A stretch of DNA of 64,000 bases from an uncultured Bacteroidales bacterium (GTDB lineage Bacteria > Bacteroidota > Bacteroidia > Bacteroidales > F082), in the NCBI GenBank assembly GCA_900315175.1, contig OMYA01000004.1, forward strand, positions 1 through 64,000, read 5' to 3'. Positions 43,887-54,548 of this stretch are shown here, in pieces. The first letter of the stretch is position 1, and each line of letters begins with the position of its first letter. Made by a program: the position numbers and the translations under genes. The notes under the pieces were generated by a model. The model made no database searches. It was not told the origin of the DNA and saw only the letters and a program-made list of their open reading frames with translations.

Positions 43887-46274
43887 CTATTTCATGGCTT
43901 TGAGCAACTGCTCCCCGAGCCCTATGGTGTAACCACTCTTTTCAAAAACCACCTCGTTTTCCGAGTTAAGTATTTTGAAACAAGGTAAAGCTTTTGTGTT
44001 TTGGGTGTTTTCCCAAAAAGCATCAGAGTCAACCATAAAGTCTATATTTTTAGGCAACTCGTTGAAATTCTTCAATTTAAAATTCTTCAAATCATCTTCG
44101 TTATTAAAGACGAATGTCATTGTCCCACCTTTTTTTTCGAATTCCATCTTTAAAATGGAGATATCCTGCATGGCGTGAGTTGTCGGCTCGCTGCCGCCGT
44201 CGAGATACGCGACAATCCGCAACCCATCTTTGACCGATGACGTGTTTTCATCCGTCTCTACGGAATGATTACGCATTGCCATATTCACAGCCGTCGTTTC
44301 ACCACTTTCTATATATAAGAAAATCAATCGGTTAAGCACGTTTCCATCAGCGAGACGCGGGCCGAAACTCAAGGCATAACAACCAGGGTCAAGCGTGATG
44401 CCACCATTGGCCATCATCTGCGAAAGCGTCATTCCCACATCCATTCCTGGATCCATGGCATCATACGAAAGCAGGTCGAAGGTGTTACCGTTAAATTTCT
44501 TTATAGAGAAATGTGTGTAATAACGAGGGCCGTCATCGCCTTGATATTTAATGACCAATGTCCCAGGTTTTTGAAGAGACGGATTTTCATTCTTATCTAC
44601 ATTGGCGAATTCCACATCAATCCATTGATTATCATAATATTGCACTTTACCAGTAATAGGGTCGATGCGTGATGTGATGCCTTTGGCGCGTGCCAGAGCC
44701 ACGAAGAAAATATCGCGTGAATGCGAGTCGGCAACACGTGAACGCAGCACGCCTGCCGGAGATATCGGGGTTCTGCTTTCAGTAAAAACATCGTCGATTT
44801 TTATGCTGTCGTTAACCCAATTGATTAAATCCTCAATATTATCTGGTAAAGACGATGTGTACATCGTTTCTACGAATGGACGCAACATTTCGTTTGAAAC
44901 GCGCGGGTTAAGCATGTCATTATCAAGACAATCCTTCAGAACATCCATTGAAACGTCACGCAAATCCTTGTCGGTAAGATTGTGAAGAAGAGTGTAAGCA
45001 TCCTCCGCCCTATTCAAGCCTCTTGCATAATCGACGAAATCCTTGATTGTCTGATAGTTACCCCATGTCTTCGCTATTATCTCACGGTCGTAATCACCTT
45101 CGTTTTGGGCAGCGACACATTGTGCGATGTAGGCGTTTCTGATTGAATCTTCGACGGCGAGACGGCGGTTGTTTTCAGCACGCATCTCGGATGAAACATC
45201 AGGAATTCTGGCATTTTCCGCAGGAGGAATGATGTCGTAATCTTCGACGATGATATCGCTTACACACATCTGTGCGTCCCTACATAGTTCTATCGTGATA
45301 TTGTCTTCCATACCGATTTTTGCCACATAATAACCGAATTTGCCATCTTTCGAGGCATAAACCATCATGGTACCGAGACCTGCTGTCAGCCATGTATATC
45401 CTTGATTATCAGTGTATTTAGTTGCAACCGTATTATATTCCGAATAATTGTATATTTTGAAATCGACGCGTGCATCAGATACAGCATTGCCATCATTATC
45501 AACGACTTTCACCTTTAATTTTGCTGTCTCGGCATAGTTGTCAACCACGTTAATTTCAGTATAATATGGTGTTTTGCTTATCACTTCTTCCGGACCGTCG
45601 TAATCGCCTAAAACGCGAGTGTGCACGAGCAATGCGCGCGATGCAGGGGCGTTGAACCAGCCCAAATCGAGCACTGGTTCTGGCTCGCAGGCGCCAAGGA
45701 AGTGCCACTCACCGTCGACCCACGCCTCCACCCATGCGTGGTTGTCGTCACAATGCGCCCAACGCGGCACATAAACCTGACGGGCAGGGATGCAAACAGC
45801 ACGCAGAGCCGAAACAAGTAATGTCGACTCCTCACCACAACGTCCCCAAGAAGTTTTGATTGTCGCCATCGGAGAACTGGTTCGAGAATCGGAGCCTTTA
45901 TAATTCACCTTTTCATGGCACCAGTGGTTGACTTCCAGCACGGCGTCGTACATCGGCAAAGCCATGACTCTGTCGCGCAATTCCTCGTAGTATGTCATTC
46001 TGAAATCGTCAAGATTCTCATTGTTCACCCTAATCGGCAGCACAAAATGCTTGAACTCGCGCTCAGGGACACGTTTGCCCCAAGGCAACTCTTTTTTTGC
46101 CTTGAAAGATGCCTTTATGTTTTGCAAATAATAATCTTGGCTGTAGTCGACTGCGTCGCACAATGGCATGGAAGCATACAAAAAATCCAATGCTTTCTGC
46201 TCTTTTCCTGAATTATTGTTTGAACACGATACTGCTAATAATGCAATAACTATAATTAAGAGAAGTTTTTTCAT
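43887..46274 (-). CDS. Transglutaminase-like (papain-fold) lipoprotein
   Basis: The 795-residue lipoprotein has lipobox LAVSC and a transglutaminase-like core at about 130-190. It contains SWGRCGEESTLLVSAL (catalytic cysteine near 146), CDDNHAWVEAWVDGEWHFL (histidine near 176) and a following aspartate candidate. After this, beta-sandwich domains follow (VKVVDNDGNAVSDARVDFKI, which looks like a carboxypeptidase-regulatory or Ig-like domain), and the C-terminal part is of unknown fold. Proteins of this type hydrolyse or cross-link peptides or glycopeptides; a specific substrate is not known. It has its own promoter at 46289-46296. Confidence 0.8.
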   Translation of the reverse strand: MKKLLLIIVIALLAVSCSNNNSGKEQKALDFLYASMPLCDAVDYSQDYYLQNIKASFKAKKELPWGKRVPEREFKHFVLPIRVNNENLDDFRMTYYEELRDRVMALPMYDAVLEVNHWCHEKVNYKGSDSRTSSPMATIKTSWGRCGEESTLLVSALRAVCIPARQVYVPRWAHCDDNHAWVEAWVDGEWHFLGACEPEPVLDLGWFNAPASRALLVHTRVLGDYDGPEEVISKTPYYTEINVVDNYAETAKLKVKVVDNDGNAVSDARVDFKIYNYSEYNTVATKYTDNQGYTWLTAGLGTMMVYASKDGKFGYYVAKIGMEDNITIELCRDAQMCVSDIIVEDYDIIPPAENARIPDVSSEMRAENNRRLAVEDSIRNAYIAQCVAAQNEGDYDREIIAKTWGNYQTIKDFVDYARGLNRAEDAYTLLHNLTDKDLRDVSMDVLKDCLDNDMLNPRVSNEMLRPFVETMYTSSLPDNIEDLINWVNDSIKIDDVFTESRTPISPAGVLRSRVADSHSRDIFFVALARAKGITSRIDPITGKVQYYDNQWIDVEFANVDKNENPSLQKPGTLVIKYQGDDGPRYYTHFSIKKFNGNTFDLLSYDAMDPGMDVGMTLSQMMANGGITLDPGCYALSFGPRLADGNVLNRLIFLYIESGETTAVNMAMRNHSVETDENTSSVKDGLRIVAYLDGGSEPTTHAMQDISILKMEFEKKGGTMTFVFNNEDDLKNFKLKNFNELPKNIDFMVDSDAFWENTQNTKALPCFKILNSENEVVFEKSGYTIGLGEQLLKAMK

Positions 46275-46288
46275 ATGATAATTTTTTG

Positions 46289-46296
46289 CAAATATA
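46289..46296 (-). promoter_or_regulatory. -7 promoter box for the transglutaminase-like gene
   Basis: Minus-strand TATATTTGC lies 15 bases upstream of the start codon, leaving a leader of only about 7-10 bases. Confidence 0.45.
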
Positions 46297-46310
46297 ATAA
46301 ATTTTTATTT

Positions 46311-46447
46311 ATGAGGTTCCTCACCCCTTCGGGGTTCGGGATGACAACAGTTTTGTAAAAACAAGGAGAGGTTGCGGCTATGCCGCAACCTCTCCTTTCA
46401 GTATATCATCCTTAAGACTTGTCATTCCGAGCGAAGCGAGGAATATC
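46311..46447. repeat. Dispersed palindromic repeat, copy 2, with embedded hairpin
   Basis: The region has GGTTCCTCACCCCTTCGGGG on one side and GTCATTCCGAGCGAAGCGAG on the other, both typical of the family boundary sequences. The long hairpin at 46363-46397 lies between them. It fills the space between the ATP-grasp and transglutaminase-like genes. Confidence 0.7.
46363..46397 (-). terminator. Perfect 16-bp hairpin, probable terminator of the ATP-grasp gene
   Basis: AAGGAGAGGTTGCGGC (46363-46378) pairs perfectly with 46382-46397 around the triloop TAT. On the minus strand TTGTTTTTAC follows the stem, as expected of an intrinsic terminator. Confidence 0.75.
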
Positions 46448-47597
46448 ATATGATGAATTCTGTCAAATCAGAGTGTAATATCTCATTCAGCTCGTTGCGA
46501 TGGTCTTTGTCGGTCTTCACGAACAGGAATCCCCACACGCTCATGGCAGGGTTCATGATGTCGCGAGTCTCGACAACGCCATGCCAATGTTTCTTAATCT
46601 TTTCAAAATCAATGGCTTTCGTTGTCTCGTAAGGTTTATCGAGCACCACAAAGCTGAACACGTCGTCTTCGATGCCGTTCCACATTGTGGCGTAGTCAGG
46701 ATGTATACCCTCGAAGAACGCCTTCACTGGCAGAAGGCCGCAGGTGTGACGTGTCAAATCGTTGAGGCACATGCCAGCGAAACGCAGCGGGTTAATCTCA
46801 ATCGGGATGGCCTTGCCATTGTTTTTGTCGACGCGGAACTCCACGTGCATCGGGAAGTTGCGGAGATTCAAAACGCCGTTCAAATCAATCAAAAACTGGT
46901 TAAACGGACCATAATTCTTCTCAAAAATCTCCTTGCTCATGCAATAGAGTCGGTCGCTGACATCGGTCTCCGACTTGAAGATATGATGGAAGATATTTAT
47001 AATGTTGGGCTTTCCGTCTTTATCATAATAAGCGTCAACAGCGTATTCTTCGCCTTGGATGAAGTCTTCGAGTACGAACTTGCCGCTTTTCACCACTGTC
47101 TCTGGGAACACTGCGCACTGCTTTGCGAAGTTACGGTCGATGTCGTCCAAAGCGGCATTCCACTCCTCCTTGCTGCGCACGATGTACACGCCCACGCTTA
47201 AGAATCCGACTGCAGGCTTAATCACCAGAGGCAAAGGCAGCTCATCAGGGTTCAGCGAGCGTAACTCTTTCATTTCCACTTCTTTATAATAGAAGTCTGG
47301 GAAGATTTTTGCACAAATCTTGCGGAAGTCGGCCTTGTCTTTAACAATCTTAACCTTCTCGATGAGTTCAGAGCCTGCGAGATGCGGATACAGCCACACC
47401 AAAGCGTTTTCCGACACCGCATAAAGCTTGCCGCTCTGTTGATATTGCTCAACAAACTCCTTGTCGTTCAAGAGGTTAAGATTATGTCCCTGCTTCACTA
47501 AAAGCTCCGACATTTCGTTTCGCAAAACTGCAATCTGACTCTTTTCCAGGTATTCAACCAAAGGAGCTGAGACGTATGGTTTTTCAAGAATAATCAT
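46446..47597 (-). CDS. ATP-grasp domain protein
   Basis: The 383-residue protein has an ATP-grasp fold. The nucleotide-binding parts are LPLVIKPAVGFLSVGVYIV (about 137-155), FVLEDFIQGEEYAVDAYYD and VEFRVDKNNGKAIPIEINPLRFAG (about 262-285). ATP-grasp ligases join a carboxylate to an amine, thiol or similar acceptor. The family is broad, and neither an amino acid ligase nor a biotin-type assignment is supported here. It lies downstream of purA, separated by an 85-base repeat region, so it may be cotranscribed with purA. The stop codon coincides with the edge of the palindromic repeat. Confidence 0.75.
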   Translation of the reverse strand: MIILEKPYVSAPLVEYLEKSQIAVLRNEMSELLVKQGHNLNLLNDKEFVEQYQQSGKLYAVSENALVWLYPHLAGSELIEKVKIVKDKADFRKICAKIFPDFYYKEVEMKELRSLNPDELPLPLVIKPAVGFLSVGVYIVRSKEEWNAALDDIDRNFAKQCAVFPETVVKSGKFVLEDFIQGEEYAVDAYYDKDGKPNIINIFHHIFKSETDVSDRLYCMSKEIFEKNYGPFNQFLIDLNGVLNLRNFPMHVEFRVDKNNGKAIPIEINPLRFAGMCLNDLTRHTCGLLPVKAFFEGIHPDYATMWNGIEDDVFSFVVLDKPYETTKAIDFEKIKKHWHGVVETRDIMNPAMSVWGFLFVKTDKDHRNELNEILHSDLTEFII

Positions 47598-47602
47598 TGT
47601 AG

Positions 47603-47676
47603 TCTTTAGTTTTTAGTTTTTAGTCTTTAGTCTTTAGTAGAGAAGGTCTAACAACTAAAGACTAGAGACTAAAGAC
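47603..47676. repeat. CTTTAGT tandem/inverted repeat
   Basis: TTTAGTCTTTAG-type units recur in one orientation (47603-47638). After a 15-base spacer they recur in the other (47654-47676), so AGTCTTTAGT and ACTAAAGACT can form a 10-bp hairpin between purA and the ATP-grasp gene. It may act as a weak terminator or an mRNA processing site. Confidence 0.65.
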
Positions 47677-47682
47677 TAGCGT

Positions 47683-48960
47683 CTATCTCAGTATGTTTGC
47701 GTTTCTGTCGGGGCTGTATGATACGAATTTAATTGGCACGCCGACTTTTTCTTCGATAAATTTGATGTAATCTTCGAGTTCTTGTGGTATCTTGCCTTCA
47801 ATCTTGCAGTTCCAGCCTTTCACTGTGGTGTAAACTGGTTTCATTGTCTCGGTGCATGCGTCATACGGCAGATAATCAATCACATGACCTTTGTATTCGT
47901 AGCCGGTGCACACCTTGATTTCTTTGAGGTCGTCCATCACGTCTGATTTCATCATCATGAGGTCGGTGACGCCGCTCAGCATGCAGGCGTATCTCAAAGC
48001 TGGGATATCGAGCCATCCTGTTCTGCGCGGGCGGCCTGTTGTTGCCCCGAATTCATGGCCATTGGCACGAAGCATCTCACCGGTCTCGTCGAACAGTTCT
48101 GTTGGGAACGGGCCTGTTCCGACGCGTGTGCAATAAGCTTTGAAGATGCCGTATACCTTGCCTATTCTGCCAGGTGCGACGCCCAATCCTGAGCAGGCAC
48201 CTGCTGCAACGACCGATGATGAGGTCACGAAAGGATAGCTTCCGAAGTCGACGTCGAGCATTGAGCCCTGAGCACCCTCAGCAAGCACGCTCTTACCCTC
48301 ATCAAGGTATTTATTGATAAGGTATTCACTTTCGACAAACTGGAACTTCTTCAAAAATTCAACAGCTTCAAACCAGACCTTTTCATAATCAGTGAAGTTC
48401 ATGCCATCGAGGCGCACCTCGTTGATGTCGAAATCCAAATCTTTAATCTGTTGATAATGTTTGGCTTTGATGTTTTCGTAGCGCTGTTTGAAGTCGCTCA
48501 TCGTGATGTCGCCTATGCGCAAGCCGCGACGTGCTGTCTTGTCGGTATATGTAGGGCCTATGCCTTTCAAAGTAGAGCCGATCTTCATCTTGCCGAGAGC
48601 CTTCTCGTTGGCGGCATCCAACACTCTGTGCGTTGGCAGGATAAGATGTGCCTTGTTTGAAATCATGAGGCGTTTGCTGAGGTCGATACCGGCAGAAGCC
48701 AGATTGTCGATCTCGTCCTTCAAAATCTTCGCATCGATGATGACGCCGTTACCTATCACATTGATACACTTATCGTTAAACGCTCCCGACGGGATGGTGT
48801 GAAGCACAAACTTCTTATCGTCGAACTCAATAGTGTGACCGGCGTTAGGGCCACCCTGAAAACGGCATACCATATCATATTTCGGTGTGAGCGCATCGAC
48901 GACCTTTCCTTTTCCTTCGTCGCCCCACTGCAATCCAAGAAGCAAATCCAATTTTGCCAT
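47683..48960 (-). CDS. purA: Adenylosuccinate synthetase
   Basis: PurA makes adenylosuccinate from IMP and aspartate with GTP, the first committed step to AMP. The 425-residue protein begins with the GTP-binding loop GLQWGDEGKGKVVDAL. It also has GGPNAGHTIE near 39, the SSSVVAAGACSGLGVAPGRI region near 240 and the IMP-binding GRPRRTGWLD near 315. The ATG at 48960 gives the normal MAKLDLLLGLQWG; four more residues upstream are not needed. A promoter box lies at 49063-49070, and part of a palindromic repeat lies in the leader. Confidence 0.97.
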   Translation of the reverse strand: MAKLDLLLGLQWGDEGKGKVVDALTPKYDMVCRFQGGPNAGHTIEFDDKKFVLHTIPSGAFNDKCINVIGNGVIIDAKILKDEIDNLASAGIDLSKRLMISNKAHLILPTHRVLDAANEKALGKMKIGSTLKGIGPTYTDKTARRGLRIGDITMSDFKQRYENIKAKHYQQIKDLDFDINEVRLDGMNFTDYEKVWFEAVEFLKKFQFVESEYLINKYLDEGKSVLAEGAQGSMLDVDFGSYPFVTSSSVVAAGACSGLGVAPGRIGKVYGIFKAYCTRVGTGPFPTELFDETGEMLRANGHEFGATTGRPRRTGWLDIPALRYACMLSGVTDLMMMKSDVMDDLKEIKVCTGYEYKGHVIDYLPYDACTETMKPVYTTVKGWNCKIEGKIPQELEDYIKFIEEKVGVPIKFVSYSPDRNANILR

Positions 48961-49016
48961 AATTATATTCAAAATTTAAGATTCAAAATTTAAAATTCAA
49001 TTTTCCTTTATAATAA

Positions 49017-49058
49017 GGATTTCTCCATCGCGTCTATCGGCTTCAGTCGAAATGACGG
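49017..49058. repeat. Dispersed palindromic repeat, copy 3 (half element)
   Basis: Sequence from GGATTTCTCC to TCGAAATGACGGG matches one arm of the family seen at 10.3 and 56.2 kb; the second arm is missing. It lies in the purA leader, beside an AT-rich direct repeat of ATTCAAAATTTAA. Confidence 0.65.
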
Positions 49059-49062
49059 GTTA

Positions 49063-49070
49063 CAAAATTA
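49063..49070 (-). promoter_or_regulatory. -7 promoter box for purA
   Basis: Minus-strand TAATTTTG matches TAnnTTTG. It lies between the rel stop codon and the half palindromic repeat, giving a leader of about 95 bases. Confidence 0.4.
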
Positions 49071-49079
49071 CAAAAAATT

Positions 49080-51299
49080 TCAGCTCCTCTTCCCTATTCT
49101 TTCAACTTTTTTAACGAGTTCAATCTTCTTTATCTTATCTATAAGATTTTCAAGGGTTTTGAGGTTATTGACATAAACCGACACCGTCGCCACCACCATT
49201 CCTCCTTCGATTTTCATTTCCATTGCCTGCATGTCGAGTTTCTCCTGGTTGGTAATGGTGTCGAACAGTTTGGCGCCGAAGCCCATCTTGTTGACAGCCA
49301 GCACCTTAAGTGTCGCCAAAAATGCAAAATCGTTGCCAAACTGCATCCTTGCCTTCACAATATTTTCGCCGTAGCGTGACATCAGTTTCATTGCCTCCGG
49401 GCAGTCGGGATGATGTATCTGAACAGGCTCGCCGGGCAGTTCTATCGCCACGATGTCATCTCCCGGGATAGGCTTGCAGCATGTGGCGATGACGTAGCCC
49501 GACACGTTGTTTTCGTCGGCCTTGTCTCCGTTTTTCTTCTGTGCAGGCTTCACGAAGCCCAAAGTGAGATACTTCATGAGGTGGTCCGACCACGAGGCGT
49601 CATTTTTCTTCAAAACGCTATCCACGTCCTGTTGGCCGATTTTATTTATTGCCACAAAATAATAAAGGTCGTTGCGGTTGGCGAGGTTGAACTTCTCGGC
49701 GAGGGTGTTGCGGTTCTGTTTGCTGAAGTCTATCTTCGCATGGTCAAAGTATTCCTTCAGCATCGTTTTACCTTTGTCTTTAAACACCTTACGGAAATCT
49801 TTGATGCCGTTTTTGAGGCGGCTTTTAGCGCTTGATGTGGCGAGGTAGTCGAACCATTTCTCTTGCGGTTCCTGATGTTCCGAGGTGATGATTTCCACTT
49901 GGTCGCCCATCTTCAGTTCCGTCTGAATCGGCGATAGTTTCTTGTTGATATTGGCTCCCACGCAGTGGTTTCCGAGGTCGCTATGAATGTTGTATGCGAA
50001 GTCGAGCACCGTTGAGCCTTTAGGCAGCGTCATCTTGTCGCCGTTAGGCGTGAAGACGAAAATCTCGTCGTTGAAGAGGTCGAGTTTGAAGCTGTCGATA
50101 AACTCAATCGCCGACGCATGGTTCTCATCAGCTTGTTTCACGAGGTCTTTTACCACCTTCATCCAGAGGTCGAGGCCTGATTCGGCGGTGGAGTTCTTGT
50201 CGCGGTATTTCCAATAGGCGGCGAAGCCGTTCTCCGCTATCTCGTCCATGCGCTCGGTGCGGATCTGCGTCTCCACCCAGTTGCCGTTCTGATTCATAAA
50301 CACGGCGTGTATCGACGAGTAGCCGTTGGTTTTCGGGAATGACACCCAGTCGCGCATCTTTTTGTTGTCGGGATAATAATATTTCGTGAAAGCGGCGAAT
50401 GTCTCCCAGCATTTAACCTTCTCTTCTTCAATATTCGGGCAGTCGATGATGATACGTGCCACATACACGTCGTACACCTCTTCGAGCGACATGCCGAACT
50501 TCACCATGCGTTCCCACACCGAGCTCACGTTACGTTCTATCGCCATGGTGCGCACTTTGACGCCTTGTTTTTCCAGATCCGACTTCACCGGAGCAAGGAA
50601 GTCCTCCAGCTCCTTGATTTTCCTGTCTCTCACCTCGGCGAGCTGTTTCTGCACCGATTCAAACACCTGCGGGTTGATATATTTAAGGCAGAGGTCGTCG
50701 AGTTCAAGTTTCACCTTATAGAGACCAAGTCTATAGGCGACCGGTGCGTATATCTGCGTCGTTTCTGATGCTATCTTGAGTTGTTTGTGATGTGGCATTG
50801 AGCCGAGGGTGCGCATGTTGTGAAGACGGTCGGCGAGTTTCACGAGGATGACGCGTATGTCGTACGACATGCTCATGATGACTTTGCGGAATGTCTCGGC
50901 CTGGAGGCTACGTACGTCGGCGTCGAAGTCCTCGTTGGTGAGCTTGGTGACGCCGTCGACGATCTGAGCCACTTTTTCGCCGAAATGTTCCTTAACATAA
51001 TCTAAGGTGTATTCGGTGTCTTCCACCACATCATGCAGCAGTGCCGCGATGATGGATGTTCTGCCCATGCCCATCTCGCCTGCGATGATGGTGGCGACAG
51101 CCAGAGGATGATACATATATGGTTCGCCCGAGCGGCGGCGCTGGTCTTTGTGGGCATTGGCAGCAAGGAGAAACCCTTCAGTCACAGACTCCACGTCCTG
51201 CTCGTTTTTCCTTGATTTCCAACAGCGCAGAAGCTTGTCAAACTGCCTTTCAAGTTCGGCTTTCTCGTCTTGCGAATATGTATCCGGTAAAGTCATCAT
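49080..51299 (-). CDS. rel: Bifunctional (p)ppGpp synthetase/hydrolase, Rel/SpoT family
   Basis: The 739-residue stringent-response enzyme makes and degrades (p)ppGpp. The hydrolase HD motif LLHDVVEDTEY is intact (about 88-98), followed by the synthetase block (WVSFPKTNGYSSIHAVF, VETQIRTERMDEIAENG). The TGS domain (IFVFTPNGDKMTLPKGSTV, about 405) comes next, then a zinc-finger-type CC motif (ATCCKPIPGDDIVA) and an ACT domain. I start at the ATG at 51299 (MMTLPDTYS). The in-frame extension to 51428 would run through a promoter box and unrelated sequence. The gene lies between gap and purA, both on the same strand. Confidence 0.95.
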   Translation of the reverse strand: MMTLPDTYSQDEKAELERQFDKLLRCWKSRKNEQDVESVTEGFLLAANAHKDQRRRSGEPYMYHPLAVATIIAGEMGMGRTSIIAALLHDVVEDTEYTLDYVKEHFGEKVAQIVDGVTKLTNEDFDADVRSLQAETFRKVIMSMSYDIRVILVKLADRLHNMRTLGSMPHHKQLKIASETTQIYAPVAYRLGLYKVKLELDDLCLKYINPQVFESVQKQLAEVRDRKIKELEDFLAPVKSDLEKQGVKVRTMAIERNVSSVWERMVKFGMSLEEVYDVYVARIIIDCPNIEEEKVKCWETFAAFTKYYYPDNKKMRDWVSFPKTNGYSSIHAVFMNQNGNWVETQIRTERMDEIAENGFAAYWKYRDKNSTAESGLDLWMKVVKDLVKQADENHASAIEFIDSFKLDLFNDEIFVFTPNGDKMTLPKGSTVLDFAYNIHSDLGNHCVGANINKKLSPIQTELKMGDQVEIITSEHQEPQEKWFDYLATSSAKSRLKNGIKDFRKVFKDKGKTMLKEYFDHAKIDFSKQNRNTLAEKFNLANRNDLYYFVAINKIGQQDVDSVLKKNDASWSDHLMKYLTLGFVKPAQKKNGDKADENNVSGYVIATCCKPIPGDDIVAIELPGEPVQIHHPDCPEAMKLMSRYGENIVKARMQFGNDFAFLATLKVLAVNKMGFGAKLFDTITNQEKLDMQAMEMKIEGGMVVATVSVYVNNLKTLENLIDKIKKIELVKKVERIGKRS

Positions 51300-51332
51300 A
51301 ATCCTAAGTTTTATATGCTCGTTTCCAAAATG

Positions 51333-51340
51333 CAAAATTA
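51333..51340 (-). promoter_or_regulatory. -7 promoter box for rel
   Basis: Minus-strand TAATTTTGC lies 33 bases upstream of the chosen start codon and supports that start over the longer reading frame. Confidence 0.45.
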
Positions 51341-51383
51341 TAAAGGAATTATGAAACCTGCAAGGAAATTTTTCAAATTTTAA

Positions 51384-51414
51384 CAAAAAAAAGGGCACCG
51401 TCATGATGCCCTTT
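51384..51414 (-). terminator. Intrinsic terminator of gap
   Basis: AAAGGGCA and TGCCCTTT form a perfect 8-bp stem around a nine-base loop, followed on the minus strand by seven or more T. It lies 26 bases after the gap stop codon. Confidence 0.85.
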
Positions 51415-51440
51415 GTACGATTAAACAATATCTAATTAAA

Positions 51441-52481
<1,041 letters not shown>

Positions 52482-52512
52482 TTAACATAAAATTTACTCG
52501 TAAATCGTTTTG

Positions 52513-52520
52513 CAAAGTTA
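52513..52520 (-). promoter_or_regulatory. -7 promoter box for gap
   Basis: Minus-strand TAACTTTGC matches TAnnTTTG, 47 bases upstream of the start codon. It is divergent from the lepA promoter about 80 bp away. Confidence 0.5.
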
Positions 52521-52601
52521 GACACTATTTTTTAATAAAACAAGCAATTGACAATAAAAATTTAAAAATTTATTTTTTTCAATAAATAATGAGATTTTTC
52601 G

Positions 52602-52609
52602 TATTTTTG
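52602..52609 (+). promoter_or_regulatory. -7 promoter box for lepA
   Basis: TATTTTTGC matches TAnnTTTG, 50 bases upstream of the lepA start codon. Confidence 0.5.
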
Positions 52610-52659
52610 CAAAATAATTATTTAATTTGGAGTAGTTTGTTTTTTTGACTAATTCATCA

Positions 52660-54447
52660 ATGGATAAGATTAGAAATTTTTGCATCATAGCTCATATTGA
52701 CCACGGAAAAAGCACCTTGGCGGACAGACTCATTGAGATTACTAACACCTTGACTAAGAAGGAGTTGGTCGATCAGGTCTTGGACGATATGGATCTTGAG
52801 CGCGAGCGTGGTATAACCATAAAAAGTCATGCCATACAGATGAAATACGAGCATGATGGCGAGGTTTACACCCTGAATCTTATCGATACTCCCGGTCACG
52901 TCGACTTTTCATACGAGGTTTCACGTTCGATAGCCGCCTGCGAAGGCGCGCTTCTTGTCGTCGATGCATCACAAGGCATTCAGGCTCAGACGATTAGCAA
53001 CCTCTACATGGCCATCGACCACGACCTCGAAGTGATACCTGTTCTAAACAAAATCGACATGGACAGCGCGCAGCCCGAGAAGGTGGAGGACCAGATTGTG
53101 GACCTCATCGGCTGCGACCGCGAGGATATTTTACGCTGTTCAGCGCGTACAGGCTTCGGAGTTGAAGAGATTTTGGAGGCCATCGTCAAGCGTATACCGG
53201 CACCGAAAGGCGACCCCAACGCACCGCTCCAAGCTCTGATTTTCGACTCCGTCTTCAACTCGTTCCGCGGCATCATCGCCTACTTCAGAATCATGAACGG
53301 CACCATCCGCACCGGCGAAAACGTCAAGTTCTTCAACACCGGAATGGAATACGACGCTGATGAAATCGGTGTCTTGCAGATGAAACAAGTGCCTCAGAAG
53401 GAACTTTCAGCAGGCAACGTGGGGTATATCATCTCAGGTATCAAATCTTCGAAAGAAGTGAAAGTCGGCGACACCATCACATCTGTCGACAACCCTTGCG
53501 ACAAGCCTATCGCAGGATTCGAAAACGTGAAACCTATGGTGTTCGCAGGCGTCTACCCTGTCGACGCCGATGATTACGAGGAACTCAGAAGCTCGTTGGA
53601 AAAACTGCAGCTCAACGACGCCTCATTGGTGTGGGAGCCTGAGTCGTCAGCAGCATTGGGATTCGGATTCCGCTGCGGTTTCTTGGGACTGCTGCACATG
53701 GAAATCATCCAAGAACGCCTCGACCGCGAGTTCAACATGGACGTCATCACCACAGTGCCTAACGTCTCTTTCAAGGCATATCTGACAGACGGCAACATTG
53801 TCGACGTGCACAACCCGAGCGGAATGCCCGAAGTGACAAAAATCGACCACATCGACGAGCCTTATATCTTGGCACAGATAATCTCACAAAACGAATACGT
53901 CGGCTCAATCATGACATTATGCATCGAACGCCGCGGCATCCTGAAAAACCAAGTCTACCTCACCACCGACCGCGTGGAGCTCACATTCGAGATGCCTCTG
54001 AGCGAGATAGTGTTCGATTTCTACGACAAACTCAAGTCAATATCAAGAGGTTACGCCTCTTTCGACTATCATATCTGCGGCTACAAGCCATCGAAACTGG
54101 TGAAATTGGATATCATGCTAAACGGCGACACCGTCGACGCCCTCTCAACATTGATTTTCGTTGACCACGCCTACTCTTTCGGACGCCGCATGTGCGAGAA
54201 ACTCAAGGAATTGATACCAAGACAGCAGTTCGACATCGCCATCCAGGCCGCTATCGGAGCGAAAATCATCGCCCGTGAGACAGTGCGCCAGGTTCGTAAG
54301 GATGTTACCGCAAAATGCTACGGCGGCGATATCTCGCGTAAGCGCAAGCTCCTTGAAAAACAGAAGGAAGGAAAGAAACGCATGAGGCAAATCGGCAACG
54401 TGGAAGTGCCACAATCGGCGTTCCTTGCAGTGCTGAAACTGGATTAA
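52660..54447 (+). CDS. lepA: Elongation factor 4 (LepA)
   Basis: LepA is a ribosome-associated GTPase thought to back-translocate or ease stalled ribosomes. The 595-residue protein starts [20 protein letters not shown], with the G1 loop. [14 protein letters not shown] is G3 and VLNKIDM is G4. EF-G-like domains follow, and the LepA-specific C-terminal domain ([22 protein letters not shown]) is intact. The ATG at 52660 is preferred to an in-frame TTG five codons upstream because it starts the conserved block. A dispersed palindromic repeat follows the stop codon directly. Confidence 0.97.
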   Translation: MDKIRNFCIIAHIDHGKSTLADRLIEITNTLTKKELVDQVLDDMDLERERGITIKSHAIQMKYEHDGEVYTLNLIDTPGHVDFSYEVSRSIAACEGALLVVDASQGIQAQTISNLYMAIDHDLEVIPVLNKIDMDSAQPEKVEDQIVDLIGCDREDILRCSARTGFGVEEILEAIVKRIPAPKGDPNAPLQALIFDSVFNSFRGIIAYFRIMNGTIRTGENVKFFNTGMEYDADEIGVLQMKQVPQKELSAGNVGYIISGIKSSKEVKVGDTITSVDNPCDKPIAGFENVKPMVFAGVYPVDADDYEELRSSLEKLQLNDASLVWEPESSAALGFGFRCGFLGLLHMEIIQERLDREFNMDVITTVPNVSFKAYLTDGNIVDVHNPSGMPEVTKIDHIDEPYILAQIISQNEYVGSIMTLCIERRGILKNQVYLTTDRVELTFEMPLSEIVFDFYDKLKSISRGYASFDYHICGYKPSKLVKLDIMLNGDTVDALSTLIFVDHAYSFGRRMCEKLKELIPRQQFDIAIQAAIGAKIIARETVRQVRKDVTAKCYGGDISRKRKLLEKQKEGKKRMRQIGNVEVPQSAFLAVLKLD

Positions 54448-54456
54448 CACCATCCC

Positions 54457-54532
54457 CGTCATTCCGACCGAAGCCGGGAAGCGGAGCGGAGACCTGAGCT
54501 TGCGAAAGCATTCGCTTTGGTGAATAAATCTC
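54457..54532. repeat. Dispersed palindromic repeat, copy 4
   Basis: The sequence from CGTCATTCCGACCGAAGC to GGTGAATAAATC matches copies at 10.3 and 58.0 kb, including GAGACCTGAGCTTGCGAAAG and a degenerate form of the CACCTAGGTG palindrome. It lies between lepA and the acyltransferase-3 gene. Confidence 0.75.
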
Positions 54533-54548
54533 AGACAAACAAAGCATT

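Noticed and set aside
46500..47201. 233-residue open frame on the plus strand
   Set aside because: It is antisense to the ATP-grasp gene, which has recognisable nucleotide-binding motifs; the plus frame has none.
51300..51428. N-terminal extension of rel
   Set aside because: It crosses a -7 box and has no similarity to Rel; the family start fits the ATG at 51299.
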